From Pseudomonadota bacterium (GTDB lineage: Bacteria > Pseudomonadota > Alphaproteobacteria > Rhizobiales > Rhizobiaceae): a stretch of 9,764 bases of DNA. Shown here one piece after another: positions 1 to 6,352 of the stretch. Positions within the stretch are counted from its first letter, which is position 1. Each line of letters starts with the position of its first letter. The position numbers and the translations under genes were made by a program. The stretch lies in the NCBI GenBank assembly GCA_023388675.1, contig JAEWFU010000398.1, positions 1 to 9,764 on the forward strand. Direction: 5' to 3'. Under the pieces are notes generated by a model. That model made no database searches. It worked only from the letters and a program-made list of their open reading frames with translations, and was not told where the DNA came from.

Positions 1-996
1 AACGAGCGCGCGCCGCTTGAACTCGACCTGCCGGAGCGCAAGATCCTGCTCAAGGAAGACGGGACCGTCGATCGCGTGATCGTGCCCGACCGGCTGGATG
101 CCCACAAGCTGATCGAAGAATTCATGATCCAGGCCAATGTGGCGGCGGCCGAGACGCTGGAGGCCAGGCGCCAGCCTCTCATCTATCGCATCCATGACGC
201 ACCGTCGCTCGCCAAACAGGAATCGCTGCGCGAGTTCCTGCAGACGATCGGGCTGTCGCTGGCGCGCGGCGCGCAGATGAAGCCGTCTTCCTTCAACGGC
301 ATATTGTCGCGGGTGGCGGGGTCCGACCAGGAGGCGCTGGTCAACGAGGTGGTTCTGCGCACCCAGAGCCAGGCCGTCTACGCACCCGAAAATATCGGCC
401 ATTTCGGGCTCAACCTGAGCCGCTACGCCCATTTCACCTCACCAATCCGCCGCTATGCCGACCTGATCGTGCATCGCGCCCTGATCGGTGCGCTCGGCCT
501 TGGAAAGGAAGGACTTTCGAAGGCCGAGGAGGAGCGCCTCGAAGAGATTTCAGCGCTGATTTCCGCCTCCGAGCGCCGCGCCATGGCGGCCGAGCGGGAA
601 ACGGTGGACCGCCTGATCGCCGCCCACCTCGCCACGCGCGTCGAGGAGGCGTTTCACGGTCGCATCTCCGGAGTCACCAAGGCGGGACTATTTGTCCAGT
701 TGCCGCAATACGGTGCCGACGGCTTTATCCCGGTGTCGTCACTGGGTGATGACTACTATATGTTCGATGAAGCCGCGCGCGCGCTTTTCGGTGAGCGCTC
801 GGGCAAGGGTTACCAGCTCGCCGACGCCGTGGAGGTGAAACTGGTGGAAGTGACACCGCTGGCGGGCGCGATGCGCTTCGAGATGCTCAGCGAGCCAAAG
901 CCCCTGCCCGGTTCGAAGCAATCCTTCCACAAGGCGCGCCGTGGCAGGTCGCAACAGCGCCGCACGCAGAGCCGTGGCCGCGCAAGGAGACGATGA
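1..996 (+). CDS. rnr: Ribonuclease R, C-terminal part (5' end outside window)
   Basis: RNase R is a processive 3'-to-5' exoribonuclease that degrades structured RNA, mRNA fragments and defective rRNA in the cytoplasm. The frame is open from base 1, so only the last 331 residues are here. The end of the RNB catalytic domain carries the RNase II family signature, GHFGLNLSRYAHF followed by TSPIRRYADL and a VHR, at visible residues about 133-159. An S1 RNA-binding domain follows at about 217-297 (HGRISGVTKAGLFVQL, then GFIPVSSL). The protein ends in a very basic Arg/Lys/Gln/Ser tail (about 311-331), as is common in RNase R and thought to help RNA binding. The missing upstream part should hold the cold-shock domains and the catalytic aspartates. 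The stop lies at the start of the DUF983 gene, which suggests translational coupling. RNase II is less likely because of the basic tail and the S1 layout. Confidence 0.95.
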   Translation, partial: NERAPLELDLPERKILLKEDGTVDRVIVPDRLDAHKLIEEFMIQANVAAAETLEARRQPLIYRIHDAPSLAKQESLREFLQTIGLSLARGAQMKPSSFNGILSRVAGSDQEALVNEVVLRTQSQAVYAPENIGHFGLNLSRYAHFTSPIRRYADLIVHRALIGALGLGKEGLSKAEEERLEEISALISASERRAMAAERETVDRLIAAHLATRVEEAFHGRISGVTKAGLFVQLPQYGADGFIPVSSLGDDYYMFDEAARALFGERSGKGYQLADAVEVKLVEVTPLAGAMRFEMLSEPKPLPGSKQSFHKARRGRSQQRRTQSRGRARRR

Positions 997-998
997 CG

Positions 999-1424
999 AT
1001 GGAACATCAGGTTTTCGGCCGCGCCGCGACAAACGATCGCCAGCTCATGCGCGCCATGGCGCGCGGCTTCATGGGCCGCTGCCCGCATTGCGGCGAAGGT
1101 CGTCTCTTCGGCCGGTTCCTCAAGGTCGCCGACCGCTGCGAGGCCTGTGGCGAGGAATATCATCACCATCGTGCCGACGATCTGCCGGCCTATCTGGTCA
1201 TCGTCATCGTCGGGCACATCGTCATCGGCGCCTTCATGGGCGTGGAGCGGATGGTCGAGCTTTCGACATGGCAGCACCTTGCGATCTGGACACCCTTGAC
1301 CCTCATCTCCACTATCGCGCTGCTTCAGCCGGTGAAGGGCGCGGTCGTCGGGCTTCAATGGGCGCTGCGCATGCACGGCTTTTCCGGCCGTCCCGACGCT
1401 CTCGAAACGCATCCGGAACTTTGA
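999..1424 (+). CDS. DUF983 family zinc-ribbon membrane protein
   Basis: This is a small inner-membrane protein of the DUF983 family; its biochemical role is not known. From the ATG at 999 it has 141 residues. Near the N terminus are two Cys pairs, C28-P-H-C31 and C47-E-A-C50, spaced like a zinc ribbon, with a GRLFGRFLK stretch between them as is typical of the family. Two hydrophobic segments follow (about 63-81 and 93-112), so it should be a two-helix membrane protein with a cytoplasmic zinc-binding head. An AAGGAG ribosome binding site at 984-989 lies 9 bases before this ATG. The ATG at 993 is also in frame but only 3 bases from that site; using it would give an ATGA overlap with rnr and two more residues. 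It probably belongs to the rnr operon, an arrangement I recall from related rhizobia. Confidence 0.88.
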   Translation: MEHQVFGRAATNDRQLMRAMARGFMGRCPHCGEGRLFGRFLKVADRCEACGEEYHHHRADDLPAYLVIVIVGHIVIGAFMGVERMVELSTWQHLAIWTPLTLISTIALLQPVKGAVVGLQWALRMHGFSGRPDALETHPEL

Positions 1425-1452
1425 ATACACCATGGTTGGAGAGGGACGGTCC

Positions 1453-2187
1453 ATGGAAGGCATGACGCGCGCCGAACTCGACAAGGCCGAAAACAAGGAT
1501 TTCGCGCTCGGCGCGGGCCCCAGGCGGCCGCGTGACGCAGCGACCCTTATCCTGCTCGACCGTGCTGGCGGCGACGTGCGCGTGCTCATGGGTCGTCGCC
1601 ACATGCGCCACGCTTTCATGCCCGGAAAATTCGTTTTTCCGGGCGGACGGACCGACCCTGCCGATAGCCGTGTTCCGGTGGCAGCGGGCCTTCACCCCGA
1701 GGTCGAGGGCAAGCTTGTCAACGCCCGCACAACAGCGACGCGGGCACGCGCAATCGCAATGTCGGCGCTGCGCGAGACATACGAGGAAGCCGGGCTGCTG
1801 ATCGGCCGCAAGGGTGCCTTCGAGACCGGCAAGGCGGACTGGGCCGGCTTTGCGGAAAACGGCGTCTACCCATCGCTCGACAGGCTGCGCTTCATTGCAC
1901 GCGCCATCACGCCTCCCGGCCGTGTCCGCCGCTTCGACACGCGCTTTCTGGCCGCCTTCAAGGATGATGTCGCTGTCGAATTGCCCGAAGGCGGCCCGAC
2001 CAACGAGTTGGAAGAAATCATCTGGCTGCCGCTCAGCGAGGCCAAGGAAGCCGACATTCCAGCGATCACCCGCACCATCCTGGACGATCTCGAAGCGCAG
2101 TTGAAGGAAGACCCCGAGCTTTCGCCCGGCTGCCCGGCGCCGTTCTACTACATGCGCCACAACCGCTTCTGCCGCGACATCCTCTAA
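1453..2187 (+). CDS. NUDIX hydrolase with long insert in the Nudix box
   Basis: NUDIX enzymes cleave nucleoside diphosphates linked to another moiety; the substrate here cannot be read from sequence. The protein has 244 residues. The Nudix helix is plain at 107-115 (RETYEEAGL, holding the metal-binding glutamates), and a FVFPGGR strand-loop sits at 60-66. The distance from PGG to RETYEEAG is about 40 residues, well above the classical 23-residue box. Such an insert is, from family knowledge, found in NUDT7/NUDT19-like CoA or acyl-CoA diphosphatases, so that activity is a guess. The third box position is Thr rather than an aliphatic residue. The start at 1453 is chosen because GGAGAGGG (1438-1445) lies 7 bases before it; the in-frame ATG at 1432 would put that site inside the gene. 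It lies 28 bases after the DUF983 gene, in the same probable operon. Confidence 0.88.
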   Translation: MEGMTRAELDKAENKDFALGAGPRRPRDAATLILLDRAGGDVRVLMGRRHMRHAFMPGKFVFPGGRTDPADSRVPVAAGLHPEVEGKLVNARTTATRARAIAMSALRETYEEAGLLIGRKGAFETGKADWAGFAENGVYPSLDRLRFIARAITPPGRVRRFDTRFLAAFKDDVAVELPEGGPTNELEEIIWLPLSEAKEADIPAITRTILDDLEAQLKEDPELSPGCPAPFYYMRHNRFCRDIL

Positions 2188-2214
2188 TCCCTCCCACAAT
2201 CGCAGGTGACCCCG

Positions 2215-3411
2215 ATGGCGACTGCGCCGGCCGCTCCGCAGCACGAGCCCGAAGCCGCTATGCGCTGGCTGTCGATCGGAGCCGCGATCGCATCGATCAG
2301 CGTGGTCGGAATCGCCATCGGTCTCGGGGTGCCGCTGCTGTCGGTGATCCTCGAATCGCGAGGCTATTCGGCTACCATGATCGGCGCGAATACCGCGGTC
2401 GCGGGCATCGCCTCGATTCTCGCTGCCCCCTTCGCGACGCCGCTTGCGATCCGTTTCGGCGTCGTGCCGACCATGCTGGGCATGATCGTGGCCGGTGGCC
2501 TGGCGTTCGTGGGCTTCTATTTCGTTCCGACCTTCTGGATGTGGTTCCCGCTGCGCGCCGTCCTGCACTTCGCGCTGACGGTCCTGTTCATCCTGTCGGA
2601 GTTCTGGATTTCCACCTCGGCGCCGCCTCACCGGCGCGGGCTGGTGCTTGGCCTGTATGCGACGGTGCTGTCGCTCGGCTTTGCATTCGGACCGTTTCTC
2701 TTCTCTCTCGTGGGATCGAGCGGATTCGCACCGTTCGGCATCACCTTCGCGCTTGTGATGCTGGCGGCCTTGCCTGTCGCGAGCGCCTGGCGGGAAAGCC
2801 CGCGACTGTCCGGTCCTGCAACGCAGGTTGCCAGCGGCTTTGCCCGCTATATCTGGATGGTGCCGATGGCGACTGCCGCGGTGCTCGTCTTCGGCGCTGT
2901 CGAAACCGGCGGCTTTGCGCTGTTCCCCGTCTACGGGTCGCGCATCGGCTATTCCGAGGCCGATGCCGCTCTGCTGTTGACCGCGGTGGGGCTCGGCAAT
3001 GTCGTGCTGCAGATCCCGCTGGGCTTGCTCAGCGACCGTATGCGGGATCGCAGGCATCTGCTGGTGATCTGCGCGCTGGTTGGCCTGATCGGCGTTCTGG
3101 CGCTGCCCTCGGTCTCCGGCAACTGGCATGCCAGCGCGGCCATCCTGTTTGTCTGGGGTGGCGTTGTGGCCGGTCTCTACACGATCGGGCTCGCACATCT
3201 GGGCGCTCGCCTCTCCGGTCGCGACCTCGCTTCGGCCAACGCGGCGTTCGTGCTCTGCTACGGAATCGGCATGCTGGTCGGCCCGCAGGCGATCGGCATC
3301 GGCATGGATATCGCCGGGCCTGACGGTTTTGCCTGGTCGATCGCCCTGTTCTTCTCGCTTTATCTTGCGCTTGCCGCTTTCAGGCTGGCAGTACGCTCAC
3401 CTTCGGCCTGA
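2215..3411 (+). CDS. Major facilitator superfamily transporter (YcaD-like)
   Basis: A proton- or solute-coupled inner-membrane permease of the major facilitator superfamily, with about 398 residues and roughly twelve hydrophobic helices in two halves. The first half holds a loop TPLAIRFG, a weakly conserved form of the MFS loop 2-3 motif. The second half has the matching QIPLGLLSDRMRDRRH loop, a good GxLxDRxGRR-type match. The general look (LSEFWISTSAPPHRRGLVLGLYA in the first half) recalls the YcaD-type putative sugar or drug transporters, but the substrate is unknown. The start at 2215 is preferred because AGGTGA (2204-2209), a perfect anti-Shine-Dalgarno match, lies 5 bases upstream; a GTG at 2206 is in frame but overlaps that site. 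It follows the NUDIX gene by 27 bases and is probably the last gene of the rnr operon. Confidence 0.88.
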   Translation: MATAPAAPQHEPEAAMRWLSIGAAIASISVVGIAIGLGVPLLSVILESRGYSATMIGANTAVAGIASILAAPFATPLAIRFGVVPTMLGMIVAGGLAFVGFYFVPTFWMWFPLRAVLHFALTVLFILSEFWISTSAPPHRRGLVLGLYATVLSLGFAFGPFLFSLVGSSGFAPFGITFALVMLAALPVASAWRESPRLSGPATQVASGFARYIWMVPMATAAVLVFGAVETGGFALFPVYGSRIGYSEADAALLLTAVGLGNVVLQIPLGLLSDRMRDRRHLLVICALVGLIGVLALPSVSGNWHASAAILFVWGGVVAGLYTIGLAHLGARLSGRDLASANAAFVLCYGIGMLVGPQAIGIGMDIAGPDGFAWSIALFFSLYLALAAFRLAVRSPSA

Positions 3412-3416
3412 TCGGG

Positions 3417-3445
3417 CTTGACTTTCCGCCAGTGTTCTTTATGTG
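3417..3445 (+). promoter_or_regulatory. Predicted housekeeping promoter of rpmG
   Basis: CTTGAC at 3417-3422 matches the rhizobial housekeeping -35 element. A -10 candidate follows at 3440-3445 (TATGTG, 17-base spacer) or 3439-3444 (TTATGT, 16-base spacer). It begins five bases after the MFS stop and would start transcription near 3452, giving rpmG a leader of about 70 bases. This separates rpmG from the upstream operon. The -35 match is good and the -10 is moderate. Confidence 0.55.
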
Positions 3446-3523
3446 TCCGCGCGAGTTTTCCGCAACAGGGCTGCCGCCCGTATCGATGCGGCGACCCCAC
3501 CCATAGGATAGCGGACAGGTAAA

Positions 3524-3691
3524 ATGGCCAAAGCTACGACCATCAAGATCAAGCTTCTGTCGACCGCCGACACCGGCTTCTTCTACGTCACCAGCAAGAA
3601 CAGCCGGACGATGACGGAGAAGATGACCAAGCGCAAATACGACCCGGTCGCCAAGAAGCACGTCGAGTTCAAGGAAGCGAAGATCAAGTAA
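3524..3691 (+). CDS. rpmG: 50S ribosomal protein L33 (zinc-free type)
   Basis: L33 is a small basic protein of the large ribosomal subunit, near the E site. The 55-residue product begins [20 protein letters not shown] and contains the family's [14 protein letters not shown] core and a Lys-rich end, KEAKIK. Length and sequence fit the family throughout. None of the four cysteines of the zinc-binding form is present, so this is the C-minus paralogue, the usual main form in Proteobacteria, which does not depend on zinc. A weak AGGT lies a few bases before the ATG. The gene has its own predicted promoter upstream and a strong terminator 25 bases after the stop, so it is likely a single-gene transcript. 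It converges on pleD across a long spacer. Confidence 0.97.
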   Translation: MAKATTIKIKLLSTADTGFFYVTSKNSRTMTEKMTKRKYDPVAKKHVEFKEAKIK

Positions 3692-3716
3692 TCTCGCTTT
3701 TCATGCGACTATGAGG

Positions 3717-3746
3717 ACGCCGCCCTTCGGGGCGGCGTTTTCGTTT
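3717..3746 (+). terminator. Intrinsic terminator of rpmG
   Basis: A perfect 9-bp stem, ACGCCGCCC (3717-3725) with GGGCGGCGT (3730-3738), closes on a TTCG tetraloop, the especially stable C(UUCG)G type. It is followed by TTT-CG-TTT. Only the + strand reading has a T-rich tail, so it terminates rpmG and not the convergent pleD. Confidence 0.93.
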
Positions 3747-3883
3747 GCGGCTGCTCATGGAGACCGGACGCGCGCGACAGCCATTGGCCCATCGGCCATG
3801 GCATCTTGGGCCTGCGCCCCGGAAATGTCTTGAAGACGAAGGGGGCCGGTCGGCAGCTGGCAGCGGTACGAGGAGGCCACTTG

Positions 3884-3899
3884 CCGCCCGCGCGGGCGG
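3884..3899. repeat. Perfect 16-bp GC palindrome
   Basis: CCGCCCGCGCGGGCGG reads the same on both strands. As RNA it folds into a 6-bp stem with a GCGC loop; as DNA it could be a dimer-binding site. It sits inside the larger inverted repeat GGTCGGC (3848-3854) / GCCGACC (3900-3906). There is no T-run on either side, so it is not an intrinsic terminator. Confidence 0.7.
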
Positions 3900-3954
3900 G
3901 CCGACCCCACGGACCCAGGAGATGCGGCGGACCTGAGCATCATGGGGTGTTTGC

Positions 3955-3995
3955 TGGGCGTAAGCGGACAGCCCTCTGCCCGTCCGCCTTACCCA
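3955..3995. repeat. Long imperfect stem-loop in the rpmG-pleD spacer
   Basis: TGGG, GTAAG and CGGAC (3955-3969, with C3959 unpaired) pair in order with GTCCG, CTTAC and CCA (3982-3995, with C3987 unpaired), leaving a 12-base loop. This gives about 13 base pairs with two single-base bulges. Flanking GTGT and ACAC could extend it. No T-run follows on either strand. Its role is unknown. Confidence 0.6.
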
Positions 3996-4124
3996 AGGTG
4001 ACACTCGCTCAACAGGCCAAAGAAAGCAATAGTTTCTTAACTATCGCTGCAGGCTGTTATTGATTACGGTAAATTTTTGGGGTCGGCGTCAACCGATTCG
4101 GTCGCAAGCTCTTTATCCGGCAAG

Positions 4125-5501
4125 TTATGCCGCAGCAGCCACGACGCGATTGCGACCGCCGTTCTTGGCCTCATAGAGCGCGACGTCCGCTCGCTTCATC
4201 ATCGCCTCGACCGTATCGGGAGCGGCCGTTGCCATGGCGGAGACGCCGACGCTGACAGTCACCGGGATCGTTCTGCCATCGGCACTGATCGAAAACGCGG
4301 TCTGTTCTATCTGGCTTCTGATCCGCTCGGCCACCTTCTGCGCAATCTCGCCATCCGTATCAGGCATGACGATGACGAATTCCTCGCCGCCCAGCCGGCA
4401 GGCGAGATCGATGCCGCGCACATTCTTTCGAAGCCGGCTCGCAAACTCGCGCAACACCTCGTCGCCGACGTCATGGCCCCACGTGTCGTTGATCGACTTG
4501 AAGCGGTCGATGTCGGCGATCATCATCGAGAGCGGCCGGCGACGGCTGCGGGCGCGGTCGAACAGCGTTGCGAGGTGGCTGTCGAGATAGCGCCGGTTGT
4601 GCAGGCCGGTCAGCCCGTCCGTCACCGCCATCTCGATGGTCTGCGCCACGCTCGCGCGCAAATGGTCGTTGTAGCGCTTGCGCTTGATCTGTGTGGCCAG
4701 TCGCGCGATCAGCTCGTGCTGATCGATAGGCCGGACGAGATAATCGTTCACCCCCAGTTCGAGGGCGCGCACCAGCCGCTCCTCTTCCCCCTCGCCAGCG
4801 AGAAGCATGATCGGCACGAAGCGCGTGCGGTCGAGCGTGCGAAGCTGCGAGCAGAGCCGGAGCGGATCGTAGCCGGCCAGCTCCGTGGAAATGATCACGC
4901 AGTCGAAATTGCCTTCCGCCGCCTGGAAGAAAGCGGCCTGGGGATCGTCGGCGATTGCCAGCGTGCAGCGACCGCGAAGCATCTTCGCTATGCGCTCGGC
5001 AGCCGTTGCGCGCGTCTCCACCAGCAGCACTCTCGACTGACCGTCGGCGGCGATATTGCGCCGGCTCAACAGTTCCTCGATGCCGATATTGCGCGTGGTT
5101 GCGGCGCGCAGGCGCAATTCGTCCGTCAGGTTCTTCAGCCGCACCAGGCTCTTGACGCGTGTCATGAGCTGCAGGTCGTTGACGGGCTTGGTCAGGAAAT
5201 CGTCCGCACCGGACTCGAGCCCGCGAACGCGGTCCGACACCTGATCGAGCGCCGTGACCATGACGACCGGCACGTGCTGCGTCGCAGGGTCGCTCTTCAG
5301 CCGCCGGCAGACCTCGAAGCCGTCCATGTCCGGCATCATCACGTCGAGAAGCACGACGTCGACCTTGCTGTTCTCGCAGATTTCAAGCGCCTCGGCGCCG
5401 CTATGCGCGACCAGCACCTCGAAATATTCGGCCAGCAGGCGCGCTTCCAGCAGCTTCACATTGGCCGGCACGTCGTCGACTACAAGGATTCGCGCGGTCA
5501 T
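4125..5501 (-). CDS. pleD: Response regulator diguanylate cyclase PleD (REC-REC-GGDEF)
   Basis: PleD makes cyclic di-GMP from two GTP when phosphorylated. In Caulobacter it acts at the cell pole during the swarmer-to-stalked transition. The 458-residue product is almost the length of Caulobacter PleD. Domain order: receiver 1 (about 1-120) with the acidic pair D9-D10, phospho-acceptor D53 (LLDVMMPDMDG), T83 and K105; receiver 2 (about 157-274), in which the acceptor position reads IISTEL, without Asp; then a GGDEF domain (about 290-458) with the metal-site ADID at 329-332, inhibitory I-site RGID at 362-365 and active site GGEEF at 371-375. Both the catalytic and the product-inhibition sites are intact. 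The start at [10 protein letters not shown] is chosen because the receiver fold begins there and the ATG forms a TGATG overlap with the divK stop; an upstream in-frame ATG lies inside divK. No clear terminator was found after the stop. Confidence 0.97.
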   Translation of the reverse strand: MTARILVVDDVPANVKLLEARLLAEYFEVLVAHSGAEALEICENSKVDVVLLDVMMPDMDGFEVCRRLKSDPATQHVPVVMVTALDQVSDRVRGLESGADDFLTKPVNDLQLMTRVKSLVRLKNLTDELRLRAATTRNIGIEELLSRRNIAADGQSRVLLVETRATAAERIAKMLRGRCTLAIADDPQAAFFQAAEGNFDCVIISTELAGYDPLRLCSQLRTLDRTRFVPIMLLAGEGEEERLVRALELGVNDYLVRPIDQHELIARLATQIKRKRYNDHLRASVAQTIEMAVTDGLTGLHNRRYLDSHLATLFDRARSRRRPLSMMIADIDRFKSINDTWGHDVGDEVLREFASRLRKNVRGIDLACRLGGEEFVIVMPDTDGEIAQKVAERIRSQIEQTAFSISADGRTIPVTVSVGVSAMATAAPDTVEAMMKRADVALYEAKNGGRNRVVAAAA

Positions 5502-5872
5502 CAGGCGTCGCCCAGATAGGATTTGATCGTCTCGATGAACTTGCCGACGGAGATGGGCTTGGAGATGTAGGCCTCGCATCCGCCCTGGCGGATGCGCTCC
5601 TCGTCGCCCTTCATCGCAAAAGCGGTGACGGCGATGACCGGGATCGGGTGCAACTCGTCATCCTCCTTCAGCCATTTGGTCACTTCGAGTCCCGAAACCT
5701 CGGGAAGCTGAATATCCATGAGAATGAGATCGGGTTTGTGCGCACGCGCGAGGTCAAGTGCCTCGAGCCCGTTCCTGGTGCGCACCGTTTCGTATCCGCT
5801 TGCTTCGATGAGGTCGCGGAAGAGCTTCATGTTCAGCTCGTTGTCCTCGACGATCATCACCTTTTTTGACAT
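5501..5872 (-). CDS. divK: Single-domain response regulator DivK
   Basis: DivK is a stand-alone receiver that, in Caulobacter, is phosphorylated by DivJ and dephosphorylated by PleC. It controls CtrA activity through DivL and CckA and activates the kinases that phosphorylate PleD. The product has 123 residues and no output domain. It has the acidic pair E9-D10, phospho-acceptor D53 ([16 protein letters not shown]), the conserved Thr in VIAVTAFAM and the Lys in YISKPIS. Length, D53 position and the neighbouring pleD together make DivK more likely than another CheY-like protein. An AGGG about 6 bases before the ATG on the minus strand can serve as ribosome binding site. The stop overlaps the pleD start as TGATG, so the two are very probably co-transcribed and translationally coupled. 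Confidence 0.95.
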   Translation of the reverse strand: MSKKVMIVEDNELNMKLFRDLIEASGYETVRTRNGLEALDLARAHKPDLILMDIQLPEVSGLEVTKWLKEDDELHPIPVIAVTAFAMKGDEERIRQGGCEAYISKPISVGKFIETIKSYLGDA

Positions 5873-6034
5873 CTCAGCCCTGCCCGCATGGATTCATTAA
5901 CGCAGCCCGCCCTTGTTAGCCCCATGAAACAACGACACTGGCCGATAGCCTAACGCAATTTGATTGACGAAAGGAAAACCCCGGTTGCAGCGCCCGCTTG
6001 TCGCAACCCGCCCGATTGCGTTACAGCCTGCTTC

Positions 6035-6352
6035 ATGTCCAGATCCACAGTTTCCCGCCCCGATAGAATGGATGCAAGCCAGGCCGAGGCGCTGGCGATT
6101 TCCGCTCTCGGCTTCGTCGCCGCCGGCCCTACGCTGCTGCCGCGGTTTCTCGCGCTTTCCGGCATCGAGGCGTCGCAGATACGCCAGGCTGCCGGCGAGC
6201 CCGGCTTTCTGGCCGGCGTCCTGCAATTCATCCTGGCACACGAGCCGACGCTCGCCGCATTCTGCGAAGCGACGGCGACCGAACCCGCCCGCGTATCGGC
6301 GGCGCTGCGTGCCCTGCCCTTCGGCGACGACCATTTCGAGGCCTCCACATGA
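6035..6352 (+). CDS. DUF3572 family protein
   Basis: A small, probably cytoplasmic protein of unknown function, of a family I know from alphaproteobacteria. With the start at 6035 it has 105 residues. The conserved part begins at QAEALAISALGFVAAGP and continues with LLPRFLALSGI, PGFLAGVLQFIL and the acidic-alanine segment near the C terminus; all of it looks alpha-helical. No signal peptide or cofactor motif is visible. The start is uncertain: neither 6035 nor the ATG at 6068 has a clear ribosome binding site, and an AAGGAAAA at 5971-5978 lies some 57 bases too far upstream. A TTG at 5960 is in frame, but the extra stretch does not look like protein. The stop overlaps the next gene's start as ATGA, so the two are probably translated from one mRNA. 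The promoter should lie in the 160 bases shared with divergent divK. Confidence 0.8.
   Translation: MSRSTVSRPDRMDASQAEALAISALGFVAAGPTLLPRFLALSGIEASQIRQAAGEPGFLAGVLQFILAHEPTLAAFCEATATEPARVSAALRALPFGDDHFEAST

Larger units (their letters stand above)
3747..4124. other. Spacer between rpmG and pleD, rich in inverted repeats, no convincing gene
   Basis: About 380 bases between convergent genes. Short open frames exist on both strands, but none has a ribosome binding site, a recognisable motif or a natural composition (they are Arg/Gly/Pro-rich as expected of chance frames in GC-rich DNA). The first two thirds (to about 4010) hold several possible stem-loops: GCCATTGGCC (3780-3789) with GGCCATGGC (3794-3802); CCCC (3817-3820) with GGGG (3841-3844) enclosing GTCT/AGAC; and GGTCGGC (3848-3854) with GCCGACC (3900-3906) enclosing a 16-bp palindrome. 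The last part (about 4015-4080) is AT-rich and has an inverted repeat ATAGTT-TCTT-AACTAT at 4029-4044. It could encode a structured RNA or simply be a repeat-rich spacer. It does not match what I remember of tmRNA, RNase P, 6S or SRP RNA. Confidence 0.6.

Noticed and set aside
1312..3198. 628-codon minus-strand open frame.
   Set aside because: It runs antisense to the NUDIX and MFS genes, and its His/Arg/Gln/Asp-rich product is typical of the shadow frame of GC-rich coding DNA.
3806..4063. 85-codon open frame in the rpmG-pleD spacer, and shorter ones on both strands nearby.
   Set aside because: No ribosome binding site, no recognisable motif, a chance-like Arg/Gly/Pro-rich composition, and overlap with the inverted repeats.
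3940..4100. 6S RNA, suggested by GGTGTTTGC followed by a long hairpin.
   Set aside because: No closing terminal stem or central-bubble layout could be built, and the usual 6S gene neighbours are absent.
4085..4124. Terminator for pleD around ACCG-ATT-CGGT (4091-4101).
   Set aside because: The stem is only four base pairs and no T-run follows on the minus strand.
4077..5519. 480-codon plus-strand frame opposite pleD, and the 446-codon frame opposite dinB (7825-9165).
   Set aside because: Both are antisense shadows of genes whose domains and catalytic residues are unmistakable.
5873..6034. CtrA site (TTAA-N7-TTAA) upstream of divK, which would fit its cell-cycle role.
   Set aside because: Only a single TTAA (5897-5900) is present, with no partner at the right distance on either side; no firm promoter could be placed for divK or the DUF3572 gene.
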